This document shows positions 35,958 through 45,112 of a stretch of 64,000 bases of DNA, in pieces (positions within the stretch are counted from its first letter, which is position 1; every line of letters starts with the position of its first letter). The notes beneath the pieces were generated by a model. That model saw only the letters and a program-made list of their open reading frames with translations, searched no databases and was not told the DNA's origin. The translations under genes were made by a program, and so were the position numbers. Source of the stretch: Flavobacteriales bacterium (GTDB lineage Bacteria; Bacteroidota; Bacteroidia; CAIKAF01); assembly GCA_018401695.1 (NCBI GenBank), contig JAGYKD010000001.1, positions 189,651-253,650 of the forward strand, in the 5' to 3' direction.

Positions 35958-38279
35958 TTAAGGATGCAACACTTTAAAGGTAGATTCAAGGCCATCTTTT
36001 TCGATGCGGAGAATGTACATTCCTGTGGGCCAGCTTCCCAAATCAAGTTGGCCTTCGGTGCCTTGCAGCTCGGTGCGCATCAGTTCGCGACCTGCTATGT
36101 CGGTAGCCGAAAGCCGGAAGCTGCTTCCATTGCCGGGCATGCTCCAGTTCAGCACTTGATGGGCAGGGATGGGCCAGATCTTAGCTTGAAGTGGGTTTTG
36201 TGCATCCAAGCCCACGGTAGCGCAAGGAATGGTGGGATTGGCAATCCAGGTCATGGTGGTAAAATCGATGTAGCAAGCCCAATTGGGGTTATCGACAAAA
36301 GGATTACGATTGCCCTGCAAGCTGTCTAAAAAGTCGTTGCGAGCAACATCGAAATTGTTGGGCGGGTGGTTGAAATGCCAGTCGAGCAATAGTTGTTGGT
36401 CTTGTGGGTAGTTGATTGGGTTTCCGTTGCAGTTTTCGCCGATTGGGGCGTTTAGATTCCAGCCGTTTCCGTCCACGCTGTTGTAGCAAATGGTCATGTA
36501 CATGAGGGCTCGGGCTACGCGTCCTTTGTGGGCTTCGGTGGGTTCAAAAACTCGATTTCCGAGGGTATTCAGCCCCAAAGTTCCCAGTCCACTTTGCAGG
36601 ATGGGCGTTTCCACCTCGCCAAAGGGGTAGTTGCAGCGAATTTCGTTGATGTTTTGAAACACCGGGTACAAATTGTGTTGGTCGCTGTATTCGGGACGTT
36701 CGGGGCTGCTGGCATTAAAAGTAGGCATCCAGGAGTGGCTAAAGGAGTGCTCGCGGCTGGTGCCGGTAGAGCCAAACTGGTAAGGTTCTTGGAAGAGGAT
36801 GGGTGCACCGCTGTAAGGGCAGTCCAAGACCCTGTCGTTTATGATTTGGCCACTTACCACAAAAGTGTCGCGGATTTGAAATCCACTCACCATGGTTTCT
36901 ATGTAGTTGCTGTAAAAAATAGCGGTGTGTGGGTTTACCACGTTGTGTAAGTCGGCCACAAAAGTGGCGTTGGTCTCCGACACGCCACTGTAGTAGGTGG
37001 CATCCAACATGGTTTGTGGGGTGGTGGTGGAGGCCGTGACCGCTGTGGCGGCATAGTTGGTGAAGGTGCCCAAACCATTGTAGCTGTATACGGCAAACTC
37101 GTAATTGGTATTGGCCATAATCCAGTTGGGAATAAAACTCAAGCTACTTCCTGAGGGACGTCCCACATAAATCACCTTGGCATTACCAATGGTCATGCCG
37201 CGTTGGTAGGTTTGGCCGTCGACCGGTTGTGCGCTAAGCGCCTGGCCTTCGGCACGAAGAATTAGGTATCCTCCATAGGCATCGGGTCCTGTTTGGGGAA
37301 GGTTCATATTGAGGTGGTACCTAAAGGTTTTGAGGTTGGTAACGTTAAAATTAGAAACAGCGAAGGTGGGGTCGGAGGCTTGGTTACCACCAATTCCGTA
37401 CAAGCGCAAAGTAAACACCGAATCTACGGTATGATCGTTGCTGTAAATAGTCAGCAGGGCCTCGCGGCTTCCTGCAGCGGCAGGCGTAAAAGTCATTTGT
37501 AGGGTGAGGCTGTTGCCGGGCGCAATATTGTTAGGCAAAGCGGGTCCTGTGATGTTAAAATCGCCGGGATTTGGACCGGAAAGCACGACAGAATCAATAT
37601 TTAGGCCACCGGCCATGGCAATATTGGCCATGCCCAAGTTAAAGCTGGTGGGGCTTGCTACGGCAGTGCCAACAGGGTTGCTGTTTCCGCCATTGAACAT
37701 TACGTCGCTGCCTTGAGTTAGCTCTAACTTTTGGCTGGTGAAAGGAGGTTGAAGAATAAAGATATTGTCCAACTTAACGTTTCCACCTCCGGAAGAGGAA
37801 TTTCCGCTCTGTTTATCCTGATAAAAGAATCGTATAAACCTTGAGTTAGGATCGGTTGGAAAAGCCGTATCCTGTATGCAAATCTGGTTGTCGGATTGGT
37901 CAGGAATGGCTTGTGCACCTGTGTAGGTTTTAATGGTGTTCCAGGAAGCACCGTTTGGGGACTCTTGCACAACAAAAGTGCCGTTCCAATAAGGAGCGGA
38001 ACCGGTTTGCCCACCAATTTCATAGGCTACAGGCCCGGGTTGTGCGCCTACTTCGATTTGCAAAAACCTTCCGGTAAAGTCTAGCTTGAAAGACCTGGGG
38101 TTAGGTACGCTAAAGTCGCACGTAGAACTGATGTAAAATTCAGAACCGGAGGCCATGTTGCTGGTCCATCCGGCGGGTAATCCGGTTTCGCAATCCCAAC
38201 TGGTGGGCACGGGAGCCACTTGGGCTTGAAGACCCCAAAGCGGTAAAAAAAATAAGGAGAGGAAGTGTGCACGTTTCAT
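35958..38279 (-). CDS. Exported endonuclease I with type IX sorting-like tail
   Basis: 773 residues. The signal peptide ends LQAQ (about residue 20). Residues 25-180 look like a jelly-roll carbohydrate- or surface-binding part and 185-295 like a choice-of-anchor domain (NFNLGMANIA, NDHTVDSVFTLRLYG). The endonuclease I domain follows (about 445-690), with the His-Me finger core REHSFSHSWMP, DQHNLYPV and the AHKGRVARALMYM helix. The last 75 residues (IWPIPAHQVLNW to LRIEKDGLESTFKVL) form a T9SS-type sorting domain. It likely degrades extracellular DNA. ATGA overlap with the lipoprotein gene. Confidence 0.88.
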   Translation of the reverse strand: MKRAHFLSLFFLPLWGLQAQVAPVPTSWDCETGLPAGWTSNMASGSEFYISSTCDFSVPNPRSFKLDFTGRFLQIEVGAQPGPVAYEIGGQTGSAPYWNGTFVVQESPNGASWNTIKTYTGAQAIPDQSDNQICIQDTAFPTDPNSRFIRFFYQDKQSGNSSSGGGNVKLDNIFILQPPFTSQKLELTQGSDVMFNGGNSNPVGTAVASPTSFNLGMANIAMAGGLNIDSVVLSGPNPGDFNITGPALPNNIAPGNSLTLQMTFTPAAAGSREALLTIYSNDHTVDSVFTLRLYGIGGNQASDPTFAVSNFNVTNLKTFRYHLNMNLPQTGPDAYGGYLILRAEGQALSAQPVDGQTYQRGMTIGNAKVIYVGRPSGSSLSFIPNWIMANTNYEFAVYSYNGLGTFTNYAATAVTASTTTPQTMLDATYYSGVSETNATFVADLHNVVNPHTAIFYSNYIETMVSGFQIRDTFVVSGQIINDRVLDCPYSGAPILFQEPYQFGSTGTSREHSFSHSWMPTFNASSPERPEYSDQHNLYPVFQNINEIRCNYPFGEVETPILQSGLGTLGLNTLGNRVFEPTEAHKGRVARALMYMTICYNSVDGNGWNLNAPIGENCNGNPINYPQDQQLLLDWHFNHPPNNFDVARNDFLDSLQGNRNPFVDNPNWACYIDFTTMTWIANPTIPCATVGLDAQNPLQAKIWPIPAHQVLNWSMPGNGSSFRLSATDIAGRELMRTELQGTEGQLDLGSWPTGMYILRIEKDGLESTFKVLHP

Positions 38280-38728
38280 TCGATCAGTTTTTCGAAGGTC
38301 ATGTAAATATTAGCATCGTCGTAACGCCGCAAAGTAAAGGCGTTTTCTTGAAGATTTTCGACAAAAAATCGACGTAATCTCCAAAGGTTGTTGTAGTGCA
38401 ACAGATCCGGGGCAGGCTGAAGAGTCGAACTTACCGGGTCTAATTCGTTCGCTTTTAGCACATATTTAAAGGTATCGACCCGCAAAAGGCTATCTAAAGG
38501 AGCATAACGTAGGGCTAAGGCAAAGGAGCAATTGGCCGTGTAGGCATCGTCGCAAGGCAAAAACTCTATTTGGTATTCCAAAGTATCTACAAGGCCAAAA
38601 GCGGATGTGTCTTGCGGATGAATTTGGGTAATTTCCCAACGGCCTTCCAAATCAGCGGCCAAGCGGTTCTCCTTGTAACATGCCGAGAGCCAAACCGTAA
38701 AAAAAAGAATGGGTACTATAGATTTCAT
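38276..38728 (-). CDS. Lipocalin-like lipoprotein
   Basis: 150 residues with a lipoprotein signal ending at lipobox LSAC (Cys about residue 17). The mature part opens LEGRWEITQIHP, has many alternating beta strands and ends with a YMTFEKL strand, similar in layout to lipocalin-like domains. No binding residues can be named. It sits between the TonB-dependent receptor (9-base gap) and the endonuclease (ATGA overlap), so it is probably an accessory of that system. Confidence 0.72.
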   Translation of the reverse strand: MKSIVPILFFTVWLSACYKENRLAADLEGRWEITQIHPQDTSAFGLVDTLEYQIEFLPCDDAYTANCSFALALRYAPLDSLLRVDTFKYVLKANELDPVSSTLQPAPDLLHYNNLWRLRRFFVENLQENAFTLRRYDDANIYMTFEKLIE

Positions 38729-38737
38729 GCAAGGCAA

Positions 38738-41569
38738 TTAAAACGTGGCCATTAAAGAGAACATCCACCGGGTGCCCAAGCCGGCATATACGGTAGCTGA
38801 GCCGGCATTATAGGTAGACCCGCCCAAACCGTTGTTGCTGGCATCGGTAATAAAAAATCCATTGGTTAAGTTAAGGATATTTCCGCGTGCATCCATACGT
38901 ACCTTACCAATATAAAAATGGTAGCCGGCATGCAGGTTAATAAAGTAGTAATCGGGCATTCGCCAAGCTTGCCTACCTAAGTTAGGACCGGTTCCGCTTT
39001 CTAAATCGGTAACCTGATAATCTTCGGGCCTAAAATCTGCATAATTGTGGGTAAACACATTAATTTCCGGCATGATGTATAAACGCTTGATGGGCATAAA
39101 CCTCAAACTTAGGGCATAACTGTGCTGGGCGGCATCTCCCACCTTTACTCCGGTGGGGTCAAAAATAATCTCCCCGGCGGCTTCTCCATTTAGATTAAAA
39201 AATTCACCACGTGCCACACGGTTCCATTGCCAATCTCCCCAGCTGGCCATACCTTCAACGGTGAGCATTTTGTGGGCTTTCCAAGCAAAATCTACTTCCA
39301 AACCCATGTGGCGGGCTCCCATATTGGCTATATTCACCAAAACAGGTTCACCATCAATGGTTACCGTGGCCGAAGTAGGTTTATTGAACCATTCGGTATA
39401 ATATACATTGCCGTTTATGGTGAAAGAAGGACTGCGGTAACTGTAGCCCATTTCTGCGCTAAACAGCTCTTCGTTTCGAGAATCCCTAACCAAGGTGTTG
39501 TTGGCACGAACCAAAGCCGTAAAATAAGGCACCCTACTAAAATAGCCTAGGTTAAAAAAGGCATTTTGGCGCTTGGTGAAATTGTAGTTCATTCCGGCTT
39601 TAACGGTGTAGCCCGGGCGAACCACCCATTCGGTAGCATTGGTTTCCAAGCCTTCGGTTCCTTGGGTGTAGGTTTGCCCTTGGTAATCTAGGGTGTCGCC
39701 AAAGCCAATGTTTAAGGTAGTATCTCCTACTTGTAAGGTCTGCTCCAAAAAATGGTTGTATTGTCTGTAGCCGTTAATGGCGCCGCTAAGGTTAACAAAG
39801 GCTGAAATCTTTTCGCCTTTGAACTCGAGCATAGCAAAGGTTCCGCCCCAAAGGATATCCCGCTCGATATGCTGCCGCAAGGTATCCCCTTCAAAAATCA
39901 ATCGATTGGCCATTCGGTTGTTGTCGTCGGAGGCCGTATACACGTCGCCACCAAGCAAATCGTCCATGGTGCTATACACTCTGCCGTTGTAATATCGCGC
40001 ATCGGCTCCACCGCTTAGGCTAAGTCCTGCAGGGAGTTTCCAATCAAAAGTACTGAGCAACCCATACCAGCTATGGTCGTTGTGGTCGCGCTGAATAAAA
40101 TAGGCCGAGCGGCGCAGGGTTGTTCCTTGGTTTTCTACGGTAAAAGAGGGCGCGGGGTTAAATGCATTTTGATCGTACATAAGTTGCAGATTGATTTGCC
40201 CGGCACTATCGGCCGAATTCACGCCTACAGTGCTTCCATTCACCATAGCTCGGGTGCCTCCACCCTGTCCAAAAGAGGCATAGGCCAAATTGTTTAGGTA
40301 AAATTTAGGACTTGCTCTCCACCTATGGTTAAAACTAATTACCGGCTTATGAAACCTGTTTTCGGTAGTGTTGATGAACTCACGTTCCAAATTATTATTG
40401 GCAGCATGTGCGTCAAGGCCTACTATATTGTTGGCATACAGGCTATCTTGAACGGCATTCCCGGTGCGGGTCCGCACCAAATGATTCCATCCAAAATAGT
40501 ACCTGTTTCCACGTTCCACTACATTCGTACTGGTATCAATTCCCAAAGCCAAGGCCTGTTCTTTCGACAATTGTTCAATGCTCTGGTCGTAATAAAAGCT
40601 GCGCTGTCCACTACGCTGCGGCGCGCCAAAAGCACTCAAAGAAAAAGTATGGTTGCCCAATTCTTTGTTGATTTTGGCGAAATAAAAAAACATTTGACTT
40701 CTTAAACCGTCCACATAGCCCTCGTTGCTCCTAAAGGATAAGGCACCTTGCAAATTCCAGTTGCCCTTGAGCCTACCGGTGGATCCGGTGAGCACGGTTC
40801 TAAAGTTAAGGTCATTGCCCACTTCTTGCTTTACCGAAAAGCTGCGCTCCATGCCCATGCCCTTGGTCATAATATTTATGGTACCGCCAATGGCCGGAAT
40901 GGCCAGCTTGGAAGCCCCTAAACCCCGCTGCACTTGCATGGTACGGGTCATTTGGTCCAAACCAAACCAGTTGGTCCAAAACACACGGCCGTTAAACATG
41001 TCGTTCATGGGCACGCCGTCCACCATGACCAGTACATTCTGAGAATTAAACCCCCGAATACTTACACGGGCATCTCCGTCGCCGCCTCCAACTTGAGTAG
41101 CATACACCCCCGGTGTGGAATTTAGCAGCATGGGTAAATCTTGCGAACCCAGTTTTTCTGCAATTTGTTTGGCCGACACATTGGAGTATGCCACCGGGGT
41201 TTCTCTTGGACGTGCCACGTCGGCAATAATTTCTACCTCTTGCAATTGCACAGGCTTCATGAGCACCTCCAGGGTCAACTCCGGTTGATTCAACTCCACC
41301 GTTCGGCTCACCGGTTCATAACCAATAAAGGAAATGGTGAGGCTATAGGAGCCGTAGGGCAAAGGCAAAGAAAAACGTCCGTCCAAGTCGGCAGCAACCC
41401 CTTTTCCTTCGCCATAAACCACGGCAGCCCCAATCAAGCTTTCGCGGGTTTCGGCATCCAGCACCTGACCGGAGATTCTTCCGGTTTGGGCCAAAAGTAT
41501 GGAGCCCAAGAAACAAAAGCTTGCGGCGAAAAACCACCGCAAGCTTTGACAACTTAAATACGGATTCAT
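38738..41569 (-). CDS. TonB-dependent outer-membrane receptor
   Basis: 943 residues. After a signal peptide (to LLAQ, about residue 28) comes a carboxypeptidase-regulatory-like domain (GQVLDAETRESLIGAAV). The plug domain follows with VSIRGFNSQNVLVMVDGVPM and a GGTINIMTKG motif, then a long 22-strand-type beta-barrel ending in a final Phe. It imports a bound substrate using energy from ExbB-ExbD-TonB, whose genes are about 5 kb away. No SusD partner is nearby. The operon context suggests a DNA-derived substrate. Confidence 0.92.
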   Translation of the reverse strand: MNPYLSCQSLRWFFAASFCFLGSILLAQTGRISGQVLDAETRESLIGAAVVYGEGKGVAADLDGRFSLPLPYGSYSLTISFIGYEPVSRTVELNQPELTLEVLMKPVQLQEVEIIADVARPRETPVAYSNVSAKQIAEKLGSQDLPMLLNSTPGVYATQVGGGDGDARVSIRGFNSQNVLVMVDGVPMNDMFNGRVFWTNWFGLDQMTRTMQVQRGLGASKLAIPAIGGTINIMTKGMGMERSFSVKQEVGNDLNFRTVLTGSTGRLKGNWNLQGALSFRSNEGYVDGLRSQMFFYFAKINKELGNHTFSLSAFGAPQRSGQRSFYYDQSIEQLSKEQALALGIDTSTNVVERGNRYYFGWNHLVRTRTGNAVQDSLYANNIVGLDAHAANNNLEREFINTTENRFHKPVISFNHRWRASPKFYLNNLAYASFGQGGGTRAMVNGSTVGVNSADSAGQINLQLMYDQNAFNPAPSFTVENQGTTLRRSAYFIQRDHNDHSWYGLLSTFDWKLPAGLSLSGGADARYYNGRVYSTMDDLLGGDVYTASDDNNRMANRLIFEGDTLRQHIERDILWGGTFAMLEFKGEKISAFVNLSGAINGYRQYNHFLEQTLQVGDTTLNIGFGDTLDYQGQTYTQGTEGLETNATEWVVRPGYTVKAGMNYNFTKRQNAFFNLGYFSRVPYFTALVRANNTLVRDSRNEELFSAEMGYSYRSPSFTINGNVYYTEWFNKPTSATVTIDGEPVLVNIANMGARHMGLEVDFAWKAHKMLTVEGMASWGDWQWNRVARGEFFNLNGEAAGEIIFDPTGVKVGDAAQHSYALSLRFMPIKRLYIMPEINVFTHNYADFRPEDYQVTDLESGTGPNLGRQAWRMPDYYFINLHAGYHFYIGKVRMDARGNILNLTNGFFITDASNNGLGGSTYNAGSATVYAGLGTRWMFSLMATF

Positions 41570-41581
41570 CTACTTAGATAC

Positions 41582-42613
41582 TTACTGGCGCAGCAATTTT
41601 TTGGCTGCAATTTTACCGTTGGCCCATTCCAATTCCACCACATACGCACCACTTGCCAAATCGGCCACCGAAAAGCTAAGCTCTGTTACCTGATTGAGAC
41701 TCAATTCACGAATCAGTGCTCCATTCAAGCTGCGTAAACGCATAGCTACCAAAGGCATTTCCGAACGCAAATTCACCACGTCTTTGGCCGGATTAGGAGC
41801 CATTTGGGTATAAGCTTCAGGGGCATCTTCTAAACTAAGGGTGTTGCAATCGCAGGTATGTGTACCCAAACTATCGAAGGTGTTCTCAGGAATAGAATCC
41901 CATTCCACCGAAGGATTAAAGGTTTGAGGGGCCGGATTGACAGTAACCCCTTGAGTTACCGATGGCTTGCGCACCAAGGTTTGGTTTTGTGTCCAGTATT
42001 GCAAAAAATAAGGTCCATCTACATTAGAATCGTAATTCACAGGCATGGAGCTGTAGGGAGCAATGGATGTCCAACCGGCCGTGGGACTAAATGCCCCCTG
42101 ATTGTTGGAAGGACGTTCGCCTACCGAAGCAAAAATGTCTACATTTTGCCAATTGGTGCCTCCATCGGTGGTTTTTTGCAAACACAAGGCATCGTCTCCA
42201 TTAAAACACATGGCGCGGCAGTCGGCGGTTTGCGGATTACAGCCATTGCAGAATAAAGTATCGGTTTTAGCCTGCAATGCGGGATCGATGGGCTGGTCTT
42301 GCCCTGTTCCGGCAGGATTGGTCAAATTCACGGCGAAAACAACCACGTCCTTGGCAGCTACAGTAAAACCGGCAGGAAAATTCAATACTTTATCCGGAGT
42401 AACCAATTCGCTACCAAAGTCAGAGCCATTATCGTAGCGTATCAAGCGATAATCTCCCAAATCAATTGGGTCGTTGGTTGGGTTGTACAACTCCAGAGCC
42501 TTGTTGTTACCCGAACCTTCTACGTATTCAGAAATAAATACATCGGAGCAGTTCTGTGCAGTCAAACCCGCACTTAAAACAGCCATTGAACAGATTGTAA
42601 ATAGTTTACGCAT
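41582..42613 (-). CDS. Secreted lamin-tail-domain protein with type IX sorting tail
   Basis: 343 residues. The signal peptide ends LTAQ (about residue 19). A lamin-tail (LTD) domain follows, with DVFISEYVEGSGNNKALELY and the PTNDPIDLGDYRLIRYDNG continuation. Cysteine pairs occur in FCNGCNPQTADCRAMC. The C-terminal 70 residues (MAPNPAKDVVNL to AAKKLLRQ) match a type IX sorting domain. LTD domains are often linked to secreted nucleases. It is the first gene of the operon; the ATG at 42613 follows a clear promoter. Confidence 0.85.
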   Translation of the reverse strand: MRKLFTICSMAVLSAGLTAQNCSDVFISEYVEGSGNNKALELYNPTNDPIDLGDYRLIRYDNGSDFGSELVTPDKVLNFPAGFTVAAKDVVVFAVNLTNPAGTGQDQPIDPALQAKTDTLFCNGCNPQTADCRAMCFNGDDALCLQKTTDGGTNWQNVDIFASVGERPSNNQGAFSPTAGWTSIAPYSSMPVNYDSNVDGPYFLQYWTQNQTLVRKPSVTQGVTVNPAPQTFNPSVEWDSIPENTFDSLGTHTCDCNTLSLEDAPEAYTQMAPNPAKDVVNLRSEMPLVAMRLRSLNGALIRELSLNQVTELSFSVADLASGAYVVELEWANGKIAAKKLLRQ

Positions 42614-42640
42614 AGTAGTTTTGCTTGATTCTACAGGCAT

Positions 42641-42673
42641 CAAAGGTAAGGAAAGAAGAACCTGAGCCACAAA
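42641..42673 (-). promoter_or_regulatory. Promoter of the LTD-receptor-endonuclease operon
   Basis: On the minus strand TTTG (42673-42670), 21 bases, then TACCTTTG (42648-42641). Predicted start about 20 bases before the ATG at 42613. Confidence 0.6.
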
Positions 42674-42741
42674 CGAAGGGTTACTTTTTTATTAAATGAG
42701 GCGATATCTTACATAAACACTATTATCTATTGGTCTGCTAT

Positions 42742-42883
42742 GGGGGCCTTAGGGGCCATTCGCTATAGTCCTCCAAGGCAAGCCAAGGGAGCCTAAGCCC
42801 TGCGTGGGCTTCCTGTGGTCGCCTACGCCGTCTAAGGCTCCCTAAGCTTGCCTTGTGCGGGCTGCCGCTGCTGTCCCGGGCCC
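42742..42883 (+). repeat. Dispersed folded intergenic element, copy G
   Basis: The closing pair is GGGCC (42744-42748) with GGCCC (42879-42883). The main stem is 42774-42793 with 42836-42855 and is nearly perfect. The apical part has an AGCCC/GGGCT hairpin and the loop GTGGTCGCCTACGCC. The 5' module contains TATAGTCCTCC and the 3' module is CGGGCTGCCGCTGCTGTCCC. It points toward the polyprenyl synthase gene. Confidence 0.78.
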
Positions 42884-42956
42884 ATCCTCTTCCAAAAAGG
42901 CTTCTTTTACCTTGCAAGAGTTCCTGTGGCTTCCGCCCGGCTGACTATCTTTACGC

Positions 42957-43934
42957 ATGTTTTCTTCGTCCCAACATCAAGCCCTTTTGGCCGACTGGCA
43001 AAAGCAATTCAACCAAGCATTAGAACAATTTTTGAACCAATCAAAAGAGCCTGCCCGGCTTTATGGCCCCATTCAATACTTTATGCATTTGGGCGGAAAA
43101 CGCTTGAGGCCTCTGCTCTGCATGGCCTCCGGACATTTTTGCAGCCAAAAGGCCAAAGAAGCCCTCCCCGCAGCATTGGCCATTGAACTGTTCCACAACT
43201 TTTCCCTGGTGCACGACGACATCATGGACCAGGCGCCCCTTAGGCGAGGACAAGAAACCGTCCACATAAAATTCGGGCTGGCCTCAGGTATTCTCAGCGG
43301 CGACCGCATGCTGGTGCAAGCCTGGCAGGCTTTGGAAAAAGCACCAAACCACGCCATTCCCATGCTGCTTCACCGCTTCAATACCACCGCAGCCGAAGTG
43401 TGCGAAGGCCAGCAACTCGATATGGATTTTGAACAAAGAAAGTCCGTAAGTACCCCTGAATACGAACACATGATTCGTCTCAAAACGGCGGTATTGCTGG
43501 GCTTTTCGCTAGAAGCAGGTGCGCTTTCGGGGGGCGCCGCATCCCAAACCGCACAAGCACTCTATCGCTTTGGCGTGGATATAGGCATTGCTTTTCAAAT
43601 TAAAGACGATTGGCTCGATGCTTTTGGCGCCATTCAAGAGGTAGGAAAGCAAACCGGGGGAGATATTTTGGCCCGTAAAAAAACGTGGTTGTGGATTAAA
43701 GCCTTGGAATGCGACCAAAAAGCCATGCTCGCATTAGACGAGCTTGCTGACCAGGAACGTGTACAAGCCACTCTAGCCCTATTCCGAAAACATGCGCTTG
43801 ACCAAAAAGCCCTGGAATTGGCCGGGCATTGGAAAGAAAAAGCAATGGAAGCCCTTGGCGAAGCAAGGCTTTCTAAGGAAGGAAACGATTTTTTTAAAGC
43901 CTTTGCCGACTTTTTGGTTGACCGCAATTACTGA
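42957..43934 (+). CDS. Polyprenyl (farnesyl/geranylgeranyl) diphosphate synthase
   Basis: 325-residue trans-isoprenyl diphosphate synthase that adds isopentenyl units to allylic diphosphates. The first Asp-rich motif is HDDIMD (D87, D88, D91) and the second KDDWLD (D217, D218, D221). GGKRLRP binds diphosphate. Length and motifs fit an FPP/GGPP-type enzyme; chain length cannot be read safely. It converges with the methylase gene with a 7-base overlap. Confidence 0.9.
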   Translation: MFSSSQHQALLADWQKQFNQALEQFLNQSKEPARLYGPIQYFMHLGGKRLRPLLCMASGHFCSQKAKEALPAALAIELFHNFSLVHDDIMDQAPLRRGQETVHIKFGLASGILSGDRMLVQAWQALEKAPNHAIPMLLHRFNTTAAEVCEGQQLDMDFEQRKSVSTPEYEHMIRLKTAVLLGFSLEAGALSGGAASQTAQALYRFGVDIGIAFQIKDDWLDAFGAIQEVGKQTGGDILARKKTWLWIKALECDQKAMLALDELADQERVQATLALFRKHALDQKALELAGHWKEKAMEALGEARLSKEGNDFFKAFADFLVDRNY

Positions 43935-45112
43935 CGCACCATTCTTGCCATGTAAAAGCCATCGGTTTTTCCGGGCAACAAGGTCTTTTGGTCCTCTAAT
44001 TTCCATTGAGGATTAGCAGCCAAAAAACGTTCTACTTGCAGTTCGTTTTCCTCCGGCCAAATAGAGCAGGTGGCGTATACCATTTTGCCGCCTACTTTGC
44101 ACATGTTGGCATAGTGCTGCAAAATCTCGGCTTGCTTTGCCTGCACCTGGTCTTTAAAATCAGGCCGTAGTTTCCACCGTCCGTCGGGATTTCGACGCCA
44201 AACTCCCATACCGGTGCAAGGCACATCCAGCAACAAACGATCGGCGCTTTGTTTTAATTTTTTGATGGTCTTACCGGATTCAATAAGCCTCGGCTCCACA
44301 TTGCTAACTCCGGCCCTTCTCGATCTGCGTTTAAGCTCCTCGATCTTTTTGGGAAAAATATCCATAGAAATTATTCTCCCTTTGTTCTCCATTAGAGCGG
44401 CCAAGTGCAAAGTTTTTCCTCCGGCACCGGCACAGGCATCGATTACACGCATTCCGGGTTCGGCTTGCAAAAATGGGGCAATGGATTGCGAACCCGCATC
44501 CTGCACTTCTATTAAGCCTTCTTGATAAAGGGGATGTTTAAAAAGCGGGGTGCCGGCAGGCAAGATAAATGCGTCGGGAGCATCCTGCCCAAAGAGTTCC
44601 ATTTCTTCGAACTCCTCGGGAAAACCTAGAGGCATTTTTAAGCGATTCACTCTAAGGTGCAAGGGCGCCGGTTGGTTTAAGGCTTCCATGAGTCCGTCCC
44701 ATTGCTCCCCATAAGCCTTTTCGCCCAGGCTTTGAATCCAGTCGGGAATGGAATGCCACACTGCCGGAGAAACACCAGATTTCCCAACCCTTTCTTGCAC
44801 CTGTTCCAACCCGGGTTGTTTGCACTCTTTGAGCGTAGGTGGGTCCATTTCCTTCCAATGGGCATAGGCGGTTATGCGCCTACCGGTTTCGTACAAAGTA
44901 CCGGCGCCCTCCTTAAGCATGGCCAAATAATTGACCCATCTCCACCAGCGTACCAATTCATAGCTGTGAAAAGCTATGGCCGAGCGGTCTTTACTTCCGT
45001 AATTTTTGTTGCTTTTGAGCACGCGTTCTACCGCTCGATCGGCTTGTTTTCCTTCGTCAAACACACGTACCATTACTTCGTGAATGGCAAACAAATGAGC
45101 GGGTCTTAGCAT
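43928..45112 (-). CDS. RsmB-family RNA cytosine-C5 methyltransferase
   Basis: 394 residues. An N-terminal helical NusB-like region (about 1-120) is followed by the methylase core: motif I DACAGAGGKTLHLA, catalytic Cys in LLDVPCTGMGVWRRNPDG and second Cys in YATCSIWPEENE. It most likely makes m5C in 16S rRNA. It is the last gene of a chain of overlapping genes starting at 47061, overlapping hflX by one base. Confidence 0.88.
   Translation of the reverse strand: MLRPAHLFAIHEVMVRVFDEGKQADRAVERVLKSNKNYGSKDRSAIAFHSYELVRWWRWVNYLAMLKEGAGTLYETGRRITAYAHWKEMDPPTLKECKQPGLEQVQERVGKSGVSPAVWHSIPDWIQSLGEKAYGEQWDGLMEALNQPAPLHLRVNRLKMPLGFPEEFEEMELFGQDAPDAFILPAGTPLFKHPLYQEGLIEVQDAGSQSIAPFLQAEPGMRVIDACAGAGGKTLHLAALMENKGRIISMDIFPKKIEELKRRSRRAGVSNVEPRLIESGKTIKKLKQSADRLLLDVPCTGMGVWRRNPDGRWKLRPDFKDQVQAKQAEILQHYANMCKVGGKMVYATCSIWPEENELQVERFLAANPQWKLEDQKTLLPGKTDGFYMARMVRQ

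Larger units (their letters stand above)
42614..42956. other. Divergent intergenic region with repeat copy G
   Basis: 343 bases. It contains the leftward operon promoter and the folded element at 42742-42883. The 73 bases before the polyprenyl synthase gene contain no clear promoter box. Confidence 0.5.
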
